This document shows positions 1-11,211 of a DNA stretch of 64,000 nt, in pieces. Position 1 is the stretch's first letter. Each line of letters opens with the position of its first letter. Origin of the DNA: Peptococcaceae bacterium BRH_c8a (lineage in GTDB: Bacteria; Bacillota; Desulfotomaculia; Desulfotomaculales; Desulfallaceae); NCBI GenBank assembly GCA_000961575.1, contig LADP01000033.1:1-64000 (forward strand). Reading direction: 5' to 3'. The notes under the pieces were generated by a model that saw only the letters and a list, made by a program, of their open reading frames with translations, did not search any database and was not told the DNA's origin. The position numbers and the translations under genes are program-made.

Positions 1-3
1 TTA

Positions 4-1862
4 GTACGCCCAGCATGGGCGTCATCTCTAGGGTGAAAGTCCCGAACGGGGGCTGGCGAGCGCCTACCGTTAGCCAAAGGCAAGGGTGTCCGTCGCGAGA
101 CGGAATCTGAAGGAAGCCGGCGGCAAACGCTTGACCCGAGGTACACGAACCCAATTTGAGGCTGCTTCAGCCGGACGAGTCAGCTAAACATGACAAAATC
201 CAAAGCCGCCAAAGGCTGAGGCAGTAAACTTGGGCGGGTACATGAGCGGAAAGATGACGTTCTTATCTGGGGAGGCCTGCAGGATAAGCCAAGTAACTTG
301 GTAACCGTCGCCGTGAGGCGGCGCTGAACCTGCAGGAGTCAGCCGAGGTCATAATACGGCAGTAGGGGACGCCCGAACCCGGAAGGACCGAACCTAAAGG
401 AGAGAGGAACCCGATGCGTTCGTGCAAAGAGCAACGACAGCAGCCAACCTCAAACAAAGAGGGCTCACGGCAAAGAGCAGCGGTGAAGCCGCCAGGGTAT
501 GCCGGAGCGCCGAGCTCTTCGCTGGCACAACTCGACCATTCCCCTCGCGCAGACCAGAACGACCTGCTGGAACACATGCTGGCAAGGAACAACATGCTCT
601 CTGCCTACAAGCGGGTTAAACAGAACGGCGGAGCCCCCGGTGTTGACGGAGTGACCGTAGAACAACTACAAGTTTACCTGATTCAACATTGGGGCACGGT
701 GAAGAACCAGCTCTTAACCGGAACCTACAAACCCATGCCCGTCAAACGGGTGGAAATCCCCAAACCCGGCGGCGGAATACGACTGCTAGGCATCCCGACC
801 GTACTGGACCGCTTAATCCAACAGGCCCTTTTACAAGTGATGACCCCCATCTTCGACCCTGAATTTTCACCTAACAGCTTCGGCTTTCGGCCCGGTAAAC
901 GGGCTCATGATGCTGTCAAATTGGCTCAGGAACACATCCAGCAAGGATACCGCTGGGTAGTGGATATGGACCTGGAGAAATTCTTTGACCGCGTAAACCA
1001 CGACATTCTCATGGCAAGAGTAGCCCGGAAAGTTAAAGACAAGCGCGTTCTAAAACTAATCCGCACCTACCTCAATGCCGGAGTTATGGAACACGGAATC
1101 ACCAAGGACACTGTGGAAGGCACGCCGCAAGGCGGACCACTGAGTCCACTGTTGGCGAATATACTTCTCGATGACCTGGACAAAGAACTCACCAGGCGGG
1201 GTCACCGATTTGCTCGTTATGCCGATGACTGTAACATCTTCGTCAAAAGCAGACGGGCCGGGGAACGAGTGATGGCAACAGTTACTCACTTTGTAGAAAG
1301 CAAGCTAAAACTAAAAGTTAACCGGGACAAAAGTGCAGTAGACCGGCCTTGGAAACGTAAATTTCTAGGTTTTAGCTTCCTGTCAAACAAGCAGGCCACC
1401 ATTCGGCTTGCTCCAAAGACACTGGAACGCTTCAAAGACAAAATACGAGAGCTAACTTCCCGTACTAAGCCATATCCAATGAAGAAACGGATTGACAAAC
1501 TAAACCGTTACCTCATGGGCTGGGTAGGATACTTTAAGATAGCTTCTGCCAAAAAGCACTGCGAAACACTGGATAAATGGATTCGAAGCAATGGAAACGT
1601 GTCCGAACCCGGATTAGGAAGCTGCGTTCTCTAGGCGTCCCTGATTGGGTGGCATTTATGATGGCCAATTCCCGGAAAGGGTATTGGCGTATGTCCCGCA
1701 ACCTAAATAATGCCCTTGGCACCTCCTACTGGAAGGCGCAAGGGCTCAAAAGTTTACTTGCTCGTTATCTGGAACTGCGTAAACCTTTGGGAACCGCCTA
1801 GTGCGGACCCGCATGCTAGGTGGTGTGAGAGGTCGGGGGCTTGCCGCCCCCTCCTACTCGAT
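4..1862 (+). mobile_element. group II intron
   Basis: A retroelement whose RNA self-splices. The 5' end (GTACGCCCAGCATGGGC, starting at 4) resembles the usual GTGCG intron start and is followed by about 400 bases of structured RNA before the reverse transcriptase ORF. After the ORF, 1795-1826 folds as a domain-V-like hairpin (ACCGCCTAG paired with CTAGGTGGT). Next comes a GC-rich domain-VI-like hairpin (GGGGG/CCCCC, 1833-1851) ending near CTACTCGAT at 1862. Only three bases of 5' exon are in the window. It sits just upstream of spoIIP. The exact ends are estimated from consensus and may be off by a few bases. Confidence 0.88.
414..1801 (+). pseudogene. ltrA: group II intron reverse transcriptase/maturase, frameshifted
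   Basis: Intron-encoded reverse transcriptase and maturase. The first frame (414-1634) holds the RT domain, including EGTPQGGPLSPLLANI and the catalytic YADD (RFARYADDC), then the start of the maturase X domain to LDKWIR. The frame then shifts. The true C-terminus continues in another frame from about 1580 to 1801 (KQWKRVRTRIRKLRSLGVPDW to RYLELRKPLGTA). Intact relatives carry about eight more residues (roughly RRLRMCLW) between WIR and KQWKR, so a deletion near 1582 of about 25 bases explains both the gap and the shift. The protein made would have an aberrant tail and lack the DNA-binding/maturase C-terminus. The deletion size is inferred from family memory. Confidence 0.85.
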
Positions 1863-1961
1863 TCCAAGAATTTCATTTTTAGTTTCCAGCGATGTACAAG
1901 CGTGTAATAAATATCCCACCAGGAACATAAGATTAAACATGTCCCACTGGGGGGATTTTTT

Positions 1962-3065
1962 ATGTATAATACTTATTCTTACAGTTACCGCAGTAACAGA
2001 TTGCGCCGCATCTGGCCGGCAATAGCAATAATTATTTTGTTGGCCGTGCTGTTCAGATTATTAGTGTACCTGGCCGACGCCACTCCGGCCACTGGGACGA
2101 GCAAACAATTTTTAATCAGTTCAATTATTAATTGGAGCGATAGCAGTCCCCGTGGTATCCTACAAGCCGGGATACCCATGATGGCCTGGGCGGGAGAAGC
2201 AGAAAGCCTGCCCCGAATGGTTTCCCCAGGCGAGACGGTTAAGCCATTGATTGGCTTGTTCACTTTGGACAGGCAGCAGCCTCTACACATGCTGCAGTCA
2301 CAAATGCCGTTTCTGGAGGCCGACTTTGTTTCCGACCAGGAATCAGTGGCCGTAACCGCACAGGAACCCACTTTAATGCCGTTGGCTGACGACGAGGCCG
2401 AAGAAAAAACAACTACCACCGTTCTTTCGGAAGATAACCTGGTAGGCGTGTATTTCACTCATACCGGTGAGACGTACGCACTAACAGATGGTATGGAACG
2501 TTTGCATGGTAAAAAAGGTGGTGTGGTTAAAGTGGGCGAGGCTCTGCAGCAGGAGTTGGAAGAAAACCATGGCATACGAGTGGCCTGCTCAGATACCATA
2601 AATGACACCATCTATGCCGATTCATATGTACGGTCGCAGGAAACTTTAACCGGACTCCTGGAAAATAACACGTCACTTCAGGTGGTATTGGATATTCACC
2701 GGGATGCCGGTAAATCAAGGGAAAACAGCCTGGTGACAGTGCACGGCCAGGAAGTGGCACCGGTGTTAATCGTTGTCGGTTCGGATGCTCGGGCTTCTTT
2801 CCCCGCCTGGCGCGAAAATTATGATTTTGCCCGGGAATTGGCTGCCGAAATGGAAAAACAGCACCCGGGGCTGTGCCTTGGTGTGCAAATTAAAGAGGGG
2901 CGTTACAACCAGTTTCTGCATCCCGGAGCTATATTGCTGGAGGTGGGCAGCGTTAGCAATTCCACCGAAGAGGCCGTACGAACCGGACGTCTACTGGCCG
3001 GCCCGGTGGCAGAATTGGTCAAACGCAGCCTTGACGCTAACACTGAAACATCAGCTTCACAATAA
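1962..3065 (+). CDS. spoIIP: stage II sporulation protein P
   Basis: Cell-wall amidase/endopeptidase that, with SpoIID and SpoIIM, drives engulfment of the forespore. The 367-residue protein starts with a basic stretch and one membrane anchor (residues 17-38). A variable linker precedes the SpoIIP catalytic domain (about 165-355), which shows YFTHTGETY, DIHRDAG and LLEVGS. Length is close to the B. subtilis protein. The ATG follows a GGGGGG SD. In relatives the germination protease gene gpr lies directly upstream; here the upstream neighbour is the intron. Directly after the stop is a perfect 13-bp tandem repeat. Confidence 0.93.
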   Translation: MYNTYSYSYRSNRLRRIWPAIAIIILLAVLFRLLVYLADATPATGTSKQFLISSIINWSDSSPRGILQAGIPMMAWAGEAESLPRMVSPGETVKPLIGLFTLDRQQPLHMLQSQMPFLEADFVSDQESVAVTAQEPTLMPLADDEAEEKTTTTVLSEDNLVGVYFTHTGETYALTDGMERLHGKKGGVVKVGEALQQELEENHGIRVACSDTINDTIYADSYVRSQETLTGLLENNTSLQVVLDIHRDAGKSRENSLVTVHGQEVAPVLIVVGSDARASFPAWRENYDFARELAAEMEKQHPGLCLGVQIKEGRYNQFLHPGAILLEVGSVSNSTEEAVRTGRLLAGPVAELVKRSLDANTETSASQ

Positions 3066-3067
3066 TT

Positions 3068-3093
3068 GGGGACATATAATGGGGACATATAAT
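3068..3093 (+). repeat. tandem 13-bp repeat GGGGACATATAAT x2
   Basis: GGGGACATATAAT occurs twice without a gap immediately after the spoIIP stop. It shares the GGGGACA core with the palindromic elements near 23.2 kb and 58.5 kb. Confidence 0.8.
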
Positions 3094-3198
3094 TAGTATA
3101 TTAAATATTGGAGACATTCTACAGAATACCCGATTAAACAAATGGTAATAATAGCATTAACACACTAAAATAGCCAAGGTAATTAATCGGGTGATTTT

Positions 3199-3600
3199 AT
3201 GACGAGTCTAACCAATAAAGCAGTTATAGCCAGCCTGGGCGTTTTTTTTGGCCTGGTGATCTTTGGTGTTAGCGTTTCGCTGACCCATTTTAACCGACTC
3301 GTTGATCCTCAGCATCCATTGCAGTTGCTGGAATGGCAATTGCAAAAAGAACAGCTGGGTTTGCGTTTGCTGGGCGAAAATCTGCTTTTTCATATAGACA
3401 GGGAACACTTGAGCCAACTGGCGCAGCAGATGGGTGACCAAGCAAAGCCGGTGATGTACGAAATAAGCGAGTTGACCGGCGCAGTAAAACATGAAGTAAG
3501 TGCAAGCAATTGGCCGGAAAAAGCCATAAGTGCTGCCCATGAAGCAGGGTATATCATGCTGGATATTTTAAATAAGTTTAAACAATGGCTGTGGGGCTAA
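3199..3600 (+). CDS. small single-pass membrane protein, unknown
   Basis: Not recognised as a named family. The 133 residues begin with one hydrophobic segment (about 8-27) followed by a charged, probably helical and extracytoplasmic domain rich in Leu/Gln/Glu, which ends FKQWLWG. The ATG has a GGGTGA SD at suitable spacing. It is downstream of spoIIP and upstream of the terminator at 3702, so it may belong to the sporulation transcript. No catalytic motif is visible. It is probably a real gene, judged from its SD and codon use. Confidence 0.7.
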   Translation: MTSLTNKAVIASLGVFFGLVIFGVSVSLTHFNRLVDPQHPLQLLEWQLQKEQLGLRLLGENLLFHIDREHLSQLAQQMGDQAKPVMYEISELTGAVKHEVSASNWPEKAISAAHEAGYIMLDILNKFKQWLWG

Positions 3601-3701
3601 TAAGTTGAGCATGTCGACCCGGTTATAGGATGATGATAATAAAATGTACGCGTGAGTTAGTTTTCCTTCATTATATAGTTTCATATTACACGTTATTTAT
3701 G

Positions 3702-3729
3702 GGGCGCCCCGAGCACGGTGCCCTTTTTT
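3702..3729 (+). terminator. rho-independent terminator
   Basis: GGGCGCC (3702-3708) pairs with GGTGCCC (3717-3723), one G-T pair, followed by six T. It ends the spoIIP-side transcript before lepA. Confidence 0.85.
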
Positions 3730-3743
3730 GCACTTAACGTGCT

Positions 3744-3772
3744 TTTCATGCTCCCCCGTCAAATGCTATAAT
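3744..3772 (+). promoter_or_regulatory. lepA promoter, extended -10
   Basis: TATAAT at 3767-3772 is preceded by TGC, giving an extended -10. The -35 at 17-bp spacing is weak (TTTCAT). The predicted transcript starts near 3779, which makes the ATG at 3780 an unlikely start codon. Confidence 0.65.
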
Positions 3773-3818
3773 ATGTTGTATGTTTTACTGTCATGAACAG
3801 ATGGAGAGGAGCTTTCCG

Positions 3819-5627
3819 TTGGAGAGAGACCAGGAACGTATTAGAAATTTTTGCATTATAGCTCATATCGACCACGGTAAATCTACCCTGGCGGACAGGC
3901 TGTTGGAGATTACCGGGGCTCTGTCCCAGCGTCAAATGACCGAGCAGGTACTGGACAATATGGATTTAGAACGGGAACGGGGCATCACCATTAAATTACA
4001 GGCCGTGCGCCTAAACTACCAAGCCAGGGACGGCCGTGAGTATGTATTGAACTTAATTGACACACCGGGCCACGTCGATTTTACCTATGAGGTATCCCGA
4101 AGCCTGGCAGCCTGTGAAGGGGCGGTGCTGGTGGTGGACTCAGCCCAGGGCATAGAGGCCCAGACTCTGGCCAATGTATATATGGCCTTAGATCACGACC
4201 TGGAGATTATCCCGGTGATTAATAAAATCGACCTGCCCGCCGCCGAACCTGAACGGGTGCGGCAGGAAATTGAAGAAGTAATTGGACTGGACGCCTCCGA
4301 TGCTATTTCTGCATCGGCAAAAACCGGCACCGGGGTTGAGGATATCCTGGAGCAGATAGTCAACCGTATCCCACCGCCCAAGGGCGACGAGGATGCCCCG
4401 CTGCAGGCGCTAATCTTTGATTCCCACTACGATCCTTACAAAGGCGTGATTGCGTATATTCGGGTGGTGCATGGACGCATTACCAAGGGTATGCAAATTA
4501 GAATGATGGCTACTGGTAAAGAGTTTGAGATTAACGAAGTGGGCGTGTTCAAGCCTGCCCCTGTAGTAGTGGATGAGCTTAAACCAGGCGAGGTAGGGTT
4601 TTTAAATGCCAGCATGAAAAACGTGAAAGATACCCAGGTGGGTGACACCATTACCAATGCCGCTCGGCCCGCCGCCGCCATGTTGCCGGGTTACCGCCAG
4701 GTCAAGCCCATGGTTTACTGTGGCCTGTACCCGGTGGAGTCGGCGGAATACGAGGATCTGCGGGATGCCTTGGACAAGCTAAAGCTGAACGACGCCTCCC
4801 TGATTTACGATCCCGAAACATCTGACGCCCTGGGATTCGGGTTTCGCTGTGGTTTCCTGGGACTGCTGCACATGGAGATAGTCCAAGAACGTCTGGAACG
4901 AGAGTACGGGTTAAACCTAATCACCACCGCCCCCAGCGTGGTTTACCGGGTCAACACCACTACCGGTGAAGTAATCGAAATTGACAACCCCAACAAAATG
5001 CCAGTCAGTGGCAGCATAGAGTCAGTTGAGGAGCCGATCGTGTCGGCTACCGTGATGGTGCCTCATGAATTTGTGGGGGCGGTGATGGAATTGTGCCAGG
5101 ATCGCCGGGGTACCTACAAAGACATGGTTTACATGGGCACCAGCAGGGTAATGCTCAAGTACGATCTGCCGCTGAGCGAAATAATATATGACTTCTTCGA
5201 CCATTTGAAATCCCGGACCCGTGGTTACGCCTCGCTGGATTACGAAGTAGCCGGCTACCGGGCGTCCAATCTGGTGAAGATGGATATTATGGTCAACGGT
5301 GAGCCGATGGACGCCTTAAGCACCATTGTGCACAATGAGAAGTCATACCACCGCGGCCGCGCCCTGGTAGAAAAATTACGGGGGTTAATTCCCCGCCAAA
5401 TGTTTGAAATACCGATCCAGGCCGCCATTGGAAACAAGATTATTGCCCGCGAAAACATCCGGGCCCGCCGTAAGGACGTGTTGGCCAAGTGCTACGGTGG
5501 CGACATCACCCGCAAGCGCAAGCTGCTGGAAAAACAAAAAGAAGGCAAAAAGCGTATGAAACAGGTGGGTAACGTAGAAATACCCCAGGAAGCCTTCATG
5601 GCCGTGCTAAACATTCGCGACGAGTAG
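3819..5627 (+). CDS. lepA: elongation factor 4 (LepA) GTPase
   Basis: Ribosome-associated translational GTPase (back-translocase or initiation-fidelity factor). It shows the G1 loop AHIDHGKST, switch [12 protein letters not shown], the EF-G-like domains, and the LepA C-terminal domain ending [18 protein letters not shown] place the start at TTG 3819, giving 602 residues. A strong GGAGAGGAG SD lies 7 bases before it, and the upstream ATG (3780) falls at the predicted transcription start. It is first in a run with a small ORF and hemW, as in related Firmicutes. Confidence 0.95.
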   Translation: MERDQERIRNFCIIAHIDHGKSTLADRLLEITGALSQRQMTEQVLDNMDLERERGITIKLQAVRLNYQARDGREYVLNLIDTPGHVDFTYEVSRSLAACEGAVLVVDSAQGIEAQTLANVYMALDHDLEIIPVINKIDLPAAEPERVRQEIEEVIGLDASDAISASAKTGTGVEDILEQIVNRIPPPKGDEDAPLQALIFDSHYDPYKGVIAYIRVVHGRITKGMQIRMMATGKEFEINEVGVFKPAPVVVDELKPGEVGFLNASMKNVKDTQVGDTITNAARPAAAMLPGYRQVKPMVYCGLYPVESAEYEDLRDALDKLKLNDASLIYDPETSDALGFGFRCGFLGLLHMEIVQERLEREYGLNLITTAPSVVYRVNTTTGEVIEIDNPNKMPVSGSIESVEEPIVSATVMVPHEFVGAVMELCQDRRGTYKDMVYMGTSRVMLKYDLPLSEIIYDFFDHLKSRTRGYASLDYEVAGYRASNLVKMDIMVNGEPMDALSTIVHNEKSYHRGRALVEKLRGLIPRQMFEIPIQAAIGNKIIARENIRARRKDVLAKCYGGDITRKRKLLEKQKEGKKRMKQVGNVEIPQEAFMAVLNIRDE

Positions 5628-5637
5628 TTTAAGTTGA

Positions 5638-5678
5638 GGGCGATTCAAGTCAAGAACCGTCCCCAACTTGAATCGCCC
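5638..5678. repeat. palindromic intergenic element
   Basis: GGGCGATTCAAGT (5638-5650) and its exact complement (5666-5678) flank a loop that contains AAGAACCGTCCCC. It is probably a small REP-like repeat; it lacks a T tract, so it is a poor terminator. Confidence 0.7.
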
Positions 5679-5710
5679 AACATGAATACCCTCAAGAAAG
5701 AGGTGCTGAT

Positions 5711-5944
5711 ATGAGTTGCTACTTACGTCACCTGGGTGGGGTTATGCAGAAGGCGGGCGTTACCCCCACAACCAAGGAAGAAAGACGCCGGGTCGACCGG
5801 GCGGTGCGGGAGATAGTTGGTATAACCGACGCCAAGTGCCCGGAAGTTTGGAAAGAAGTTAAAAAACAGCTTCAGGAACCCGCGGGCGAAGAAAAACTGG
5901 TTGTACGCCTGCGCGAAAAAATAGGTGCCGCCGACAATGCCTGA
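5711..5944 (+). CDS. conserved small protein, unknown
   Basis: A 77-residue basic/acidic soluble protein, mostly helical by composition, with no motif I recognise. The ATG follows a GAGGTG SD. The stop overlaps the hemW start by 8 bases, which implies translational coupling. It probably belongs to the lepA-hemW transcript. Confidence 0.6.
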   Translation: MSCYLRHLGGVMQKAGVTPTTKEERRRVDRAVREIVGITDAKCPEVWKEVKKQLQEPAGEEKLVVRLREKIGAADNA

Positions 5945-7121
5945 AGAACTGCTGTTTTCTACGCCTGAACTTCCCTCTTCATTATATATCCACGTGCCTT
6001 TTTGCGTTCGTAAGTGTCTATACTGCGATTTCACTTCCTATCCGTACAGCAGTGATGGTGAACGTGAGTACCTGACCGGCCTGGAACGGGAAATGGCACT
6101 GTGGAAAAAAAACGTGGCTGGTGAACGGTGGACATTGTCCACCGTTTTTATCGGTGGCGGTACGCCTACTTGCTTATCACCAAGCGGATTAGGGGAAATA
6201 ATAACTAATGTGGGACGGCATTTTAACCTGGCACCGGATTTGGAGTACACAGTAGAGGCCAACCCCGGCACTGTGCACCGGGCCGGTTTGGAAGCACTGC
6301 GCCACAGCGGAGTTAACAGGCTCAGTTTAGGCGCTCAGGCCTGTTGCTCAAACACGCTGCGCACTCTTGGTCGTATTCATTCCCATCAGCAGACGGTGGA
6401 TGCGGTACGGCAGGCCCGGGAAGCCGGATTTGACAACATAAACCTTGATTTAATTTTTGGGGTGCCCGGTCAAACCAGAGTTGGCTGGCTGGGTTGCCTG
6501 GAAAAAATAATTGCGCTTCGGCCAGAGCACATTTCTGCTTACGGTTTGCAATTGGAAACCGGGACTCCGCTTTGCGCCATGGTGGATGACGGCATTTTGC
6601 AGCCCTGTGATGAGGAACTGGGACTGGATATGTATTACTCGGCTATCGATACGTTGCAAGACGCCGGTTACCGGCATTACGAGATATCTAATTTCGCCCT
6701 TTTAGGCCGGGAGTGCCGGCATAATTTGGTTTACTGGCATAATGGCGGTTACCTGGGCCTAGGCCCCGCCGCCCATTCCCGACTGGGCATGCGGCGCATA
6801 GCCAACGAAGAACGGCTGGACAGCTATCTGGGTGCGCTGGTCGGCGAGTCCTTACCGGTGGTTCGTTGCGAAGACCTTAGTGTACAAGATGATATGTTTG
6901 AAACAGTTTTCTTGGGTCTACGGCTGGCCGCAGGACTAGACCTGGAAAGTTTTCTAGAGCGTTTCGGCGTTTCCCTGGAACAAGTATACCCTGGGCTGGC
7001 GGAGCGGTTAATCCGGGAGGGGTTTTTAGCAATAGATGCTAATCACCTAAGCCTGACCCGCCGCGGTTTGGCGATGGCCAATCCGGTAATGGCTGAGTTC
7101 GTCCCTATTACAAAATCTTGA
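5937..7121 (+). CDS. hemW: HemW-type radical SAM protein (heme chaperone)
   Basis: Member of the HemN/HemW radical SAM family. HemW inserts heme into client proteins and is not the coproporphyrinogen oxidase. The 394-residue protein has the Fe-S motif C23-x3-C27-x2-C30 (CVRKCLYC), the SAM-binding GGGTPT, and a HemN C-terminal domain. The extra N-terminal Cys typical of true HemN is not seen. The ATG at 5937 overlaps the previous gene; a GTG at 5925 is an alternative. Position after lepA and before hrcA matches the order in Bacillus. The hrcA promoter overlaps its last codons. Confidence 0.92.
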   Translation: MPEELLFSTPELPSSLYIHVPFCVRKCLYCDFTSYPYSSDGEREYLTGLEREMALWKKNVAGERWTLSTVFIGGGTPTCLSPSGLGEIITNVGRHFNLAPDLEYTVEANPGTVHRAGLEALRHSGVNRLSLGAQACCSNTLRTLGRIHSHQQTVDAVRQAREAGFDNINLDLIFGVPGQTRVGWLGCLEKIIALRPEHISAYGLQLETGTPLCAMVDDGILQPCDEELGLDMYYSAIDTLQDAGYRHYEISNFALLGRECRHNLVYWHNGGYLGLGPAAHSRLGMRRIANEERLDSYLGALVGESLPVVRCEDLSVQDDMFETVFLGLRLAAGLDLESFLERFGVSLEQVYPGLAERLIREGFLAIDANHLSLTRRGLAMANPVMAEFVPITKS

Positions 7122-7146
7122 CAAACGGATTTAACGGTGCTATGTT
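7118..7146 (+). promoter_or_regulatory. sigma-A promoter of the hrcA operon
   Basis: Perfect -35 TTGACA (7118-7123), 17-bp spacer, and -10 TATGTT (7141-7146) extended by TGC. It lies over the hemW stop codon and just upstream of the CIRCE operator. Confidence 0.88.
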
Positions 7147-7158
7147 TTTAAGTAGATG

Positions 7159-7185
7159 TTAGCACTCAATATAATAGAGTGCTAA
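7159..7185 (+). promoter_or_regulatory. CIRCE operator
   Basis: TTAGCACTC, nine bases, GAGTGCTAA: an exact match to the CIRCE consensus bound by the HrcA repressor. It covers the predicted transcription start, so HrcA should block its own operon until heat stress. Confidence 0.97.
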
Positions 7186-7201
7186 CAAGGGGGTGTTTGT
7201 A

Positions 7202-8245
7202 GTGCTGGATGCCAGGAAAAAGAACGTGTTATTGGCTATCGTACAGGATTACATCGCCACTGCCGAGCCGGTGGGTTCGCGCACCATTGCCAGGAAATAT
7301 AAACTGGGCGTCAGCCCCGCCACCATCCGCAACGAAATGGCTGACCTGGAGGAAATGGGCTTTATTGAACAACCACATACTTCCGCCGGCCGGGTTCCAT
7401 CAGACAGGGGTTACCGTTATTACGTAGATCATTTGATGAAACATGAAGAATTGACGATGGATGAAGAAAAACTAGTCCTAAACAGCTACCTGTCCAAGGT
7501 ACAGGACGTGGGCGAGGTGCTGCGGTGCACCGGTAATTTGCTGTCCCAAATCACCAACTATACGGCAGTGGTGTTGACTACTCACTACGGCAAGGGCAGG
7601 TTTAAGCACATTCAGATTATTCATATGGGGCCTGGTCAGGCCATGGTGGTTTTGGTCAGCGATTCCGGCGCCGTGCAGCACCGCATTATTGACGTACCAG
7701 ACAGCATTGGCCCGGAAGACTTGGATACAATATCCCGGGTGTTAAATCACAAACTGCAGGGCAAATCTATTAAGAACATTCGTCTGACACTGATTAAAGA
7801 AATCTACTTAGAACTGGCTAGACAAAAGCATGTGCTGAATATGGCCATGGATCTAATCCGGGATGGTCTGGATGTCAAGACCGGGGAAAAGGTATACCTG
7901 GGCGGGATATTCAATATCCTGAATCAGCCTGAGTTTCATAATGTGGAAAAGGTCAAAACACTGCTCAGCCTGCTGGAGCAGGAAAAAGAATTATCCAATA
8001 TCATTGAAGGCGTATTTGATGCCCGTGGCGTAACTGTGCGCATTGGCGAAGAGTTGGAAAACGAGAGCATCAAAGACTGCAGTATGGTAATGGCTAGTTA
8101 TGGCATGGACGGGAAACCGGTGGGAGGTATCGGCCTGCTGGGGCCCACCAGGATGGATTACGCCAGGGCTTATGCTGTGGTGGATTATATCACCAGCAAC
8201 CTGTCGCTGGTGATGGAACGATTATTACGCGGCCGGGGTAAATAA
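7202..8245 (+). CDS. hrcA: heat-inducible transcription repressor HrcA
   Basis: Represses the dnaK operon by binding CIRCE; its folding depends on GroEL in relatives. The 347-residue protein has an N-terminal winged helix (LLAIVQDYIATAEPVGSRTIA, then SPATIRNEMADLEE) and the long GAF-like HrcA core. I choose GTG 7202 because AAGGGGGTG ends six bases before it; a GTG at 7193 lies inside that SD. First gene of hrcA-grpE-dnaK-dnaJ. Confidence 0.95.
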   Translation: MLDARKKNVLLAIVQDYIATAEPVGSRTIARKYKLGVSPATIRNEMADLEEMGFIEQPHTSAGRVPSDRGYRYYVDHLMKHEELTMDEEKLVLNSYLSKVQDVGEVLRCTGNLLSQITNYTAVVLTTHYGKGRFKHIQIIHMGPGQAMVVLVSDSGAVQHRIIDVPDSIGPEDLDTISRVLNHKLQGKSIKNIRLTLIKEIYLELARQKHVLNMAMDLIRDGLDVKTGEKVYLGGIFNILNQPEFHNVEKVKTLLSLLEQEKELSNIIEGVFDARGVTVRIGEELENESIKDCSMVMASYGMDGKPVGGIGLLGPTRMDYARAYAVVDYITSNLSLVMERLLRGRGK

Positions 8246-8305
8246 GAGAGTGGATTTGAAAGTTGTACCGGCCGTTTTTTATTAGCGGAACGGGGGTGAC
8301 TACTA

Positions 8306-8944
8306 TTGTCTAAGGAGTATGAAAACAAGCAGACTAGGGAGTCTGCTGGGGAACCGGATGCGGGTACCGGGATTCCGGAAACGGGTGCCGGGCTAAACGA
8401 TAGTTCGGTGGATGAAGGCCTGGAAACGGCAGAAGCCATGGAAGGGGAACTGATTACCGAAGAGGTCGTTGAACAGTCTGATACTGAGCAGCTAAAAAAA
8501 GAATTGGAAGAGAAAAAGGCGGCGGCTGAAGATTATTACAACCGGTTGCTGCGCTTACAAGCCGACTTTGATAACTACCGCCGCCGGACAGCCCGGGAAA
8601 GGGAAGACTTTGCCAGGTACGCATCAACGACCCTTTGCGAAGCTTTGCTGCCGGTATTGGACAACTTCCAATTGGCCTTGGGTGCTAAAGGACAGGATCC
8701 AGCCAAGGTGGTGGAAGGTGTGGAAATGATTTACCGGCAACTGCTGGATGTGCTGCAAAAGGAAGGGCTTACACCCGTGGAGACCCAGGGTCAAGAGTTC
8801 GATCCCACCAAACATGAGGCCGCGATGCAGGAAAGTACCGATCAATATCCTGATAATACGGTAATTTCAGAGCTGCGCCGAGGTTACTACCTCAAGGATA
8901 AACTGCTGCGGCCGGCTATGGTCACGGTGGCGAAGGCGGAATAA
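8306..8944 (+). CDS. grpE: nucleotide exchange factor GrpE
   Basis: Releases ADP from DnaK. The 212 residues comprise an acidic disordered N-terminus (1-60), a long coiled coil (about 65-110, containing LRLQADFDNYRRRTARE), and the C-terminal beta domain ending GYYLKDKLLRPAMVTVAK. The start is TTG behind GGGGGTGA. It is second in the hrcA operon, followed by a 110-bp inverted-repeat element that separates it from dnaK. Confidence 0.95.
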   Translation: MSKEYENKQTRESAGEPDAGTGIPETGAGLNDSSVDEGLETAEAMEGELITEEVVEQSDTEQLKKELEEKKAAAEDYYNRLLRLQADFDNYRRRTAREREDFARYASTTLCEALLPVLDNFQLALGAKGQDPAKVVEGVEMIYRQLLDVLQKEGLTPVETQGQEFDPTKHEAAMQESTDQYPDNTVISELRRGYYLKDKLLRPAMVTVAKAE

Positions 8945-8950
8945 ATGCAG

Positions 8951-9064
8951 TAGCCAGGAGTCAGAATTCAGGAATCAGAATGAGAAAAACGCAAAACACT
9001 TGAAGACAAAAGAAAAGTATATTACTTGGCATTTTAGAATTCTGACTACTGAATTCTGAATACC
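8951..9064. repeat. AGTCAG-family inverted-repeat element, copy 1
   Basis: The left arm carries CAGGAGTCAGAATTCAGG and the right arm carries GAATTCTGACTACTGAATTC, about 60 bases apart. It sits between grpE and the dnaK SD, inside the operon. Related copies lie at 35131, 38213 and 60545. Confidence 0.75.
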
Positions 9065-9092
9065 TAATAATAACAGGAGGCGATATTTAGAA

Positions 9093-10955
<1,863 letters not shown>

Positions 10956-10956
10956 A

Positions 10957-10993
10957 TCGTAGGGGCACCCCTCGCGGGTGCCCGGTTCCTACG
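10957..10993. repeat. palindrome after dnaK
   Basis: CGTAGG...GGCACCC pairs with GGGTGCC...CCTACG to form a long hairpin. There is no T tract, so it looks more like a dispersed GTAGGGGC-type repeat than a terminator, though it could process or attenuate the transcript before dnaJ. Confidence 0.6.
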
Positions 10994-11136
10994 ACAACCA
11001 TTGGGGATAACAAATAATATTTTGTAACAGGATTTTGTACCGGCACGTAGAATACATGGATGGTTACGAAAATTATAAATTTAGCTGTAATTTGGGAGGG
11101 CTGCTGGTGGCCCTCCTGACGGTGTTTGAAATGAGT

Positions 11137-11182
11137 GTTCGAAAAGGAAATTGGACGTGGATCTCGCGCAGACTTTTCGAAC
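11137..11182. repeat. TTCGAA-family repeat, copy 1
   Basis: GTTCGAAAAG and CTTTTCGAAC form the ends; the right part contains CTCGCGCAGACTTTTCGAAC. A close relative lies at 45402-45459 before dnaG. The rest of the 256-bp dnaK-dnaJ gap holds a GGAGGGC/GCCCTCC hairpin near 11095-11116. Confidence 0.7.
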
Positions 11183-11211
11183 TTCCTCTTGAATAGTAAG
11201 GTGGTGTAATC

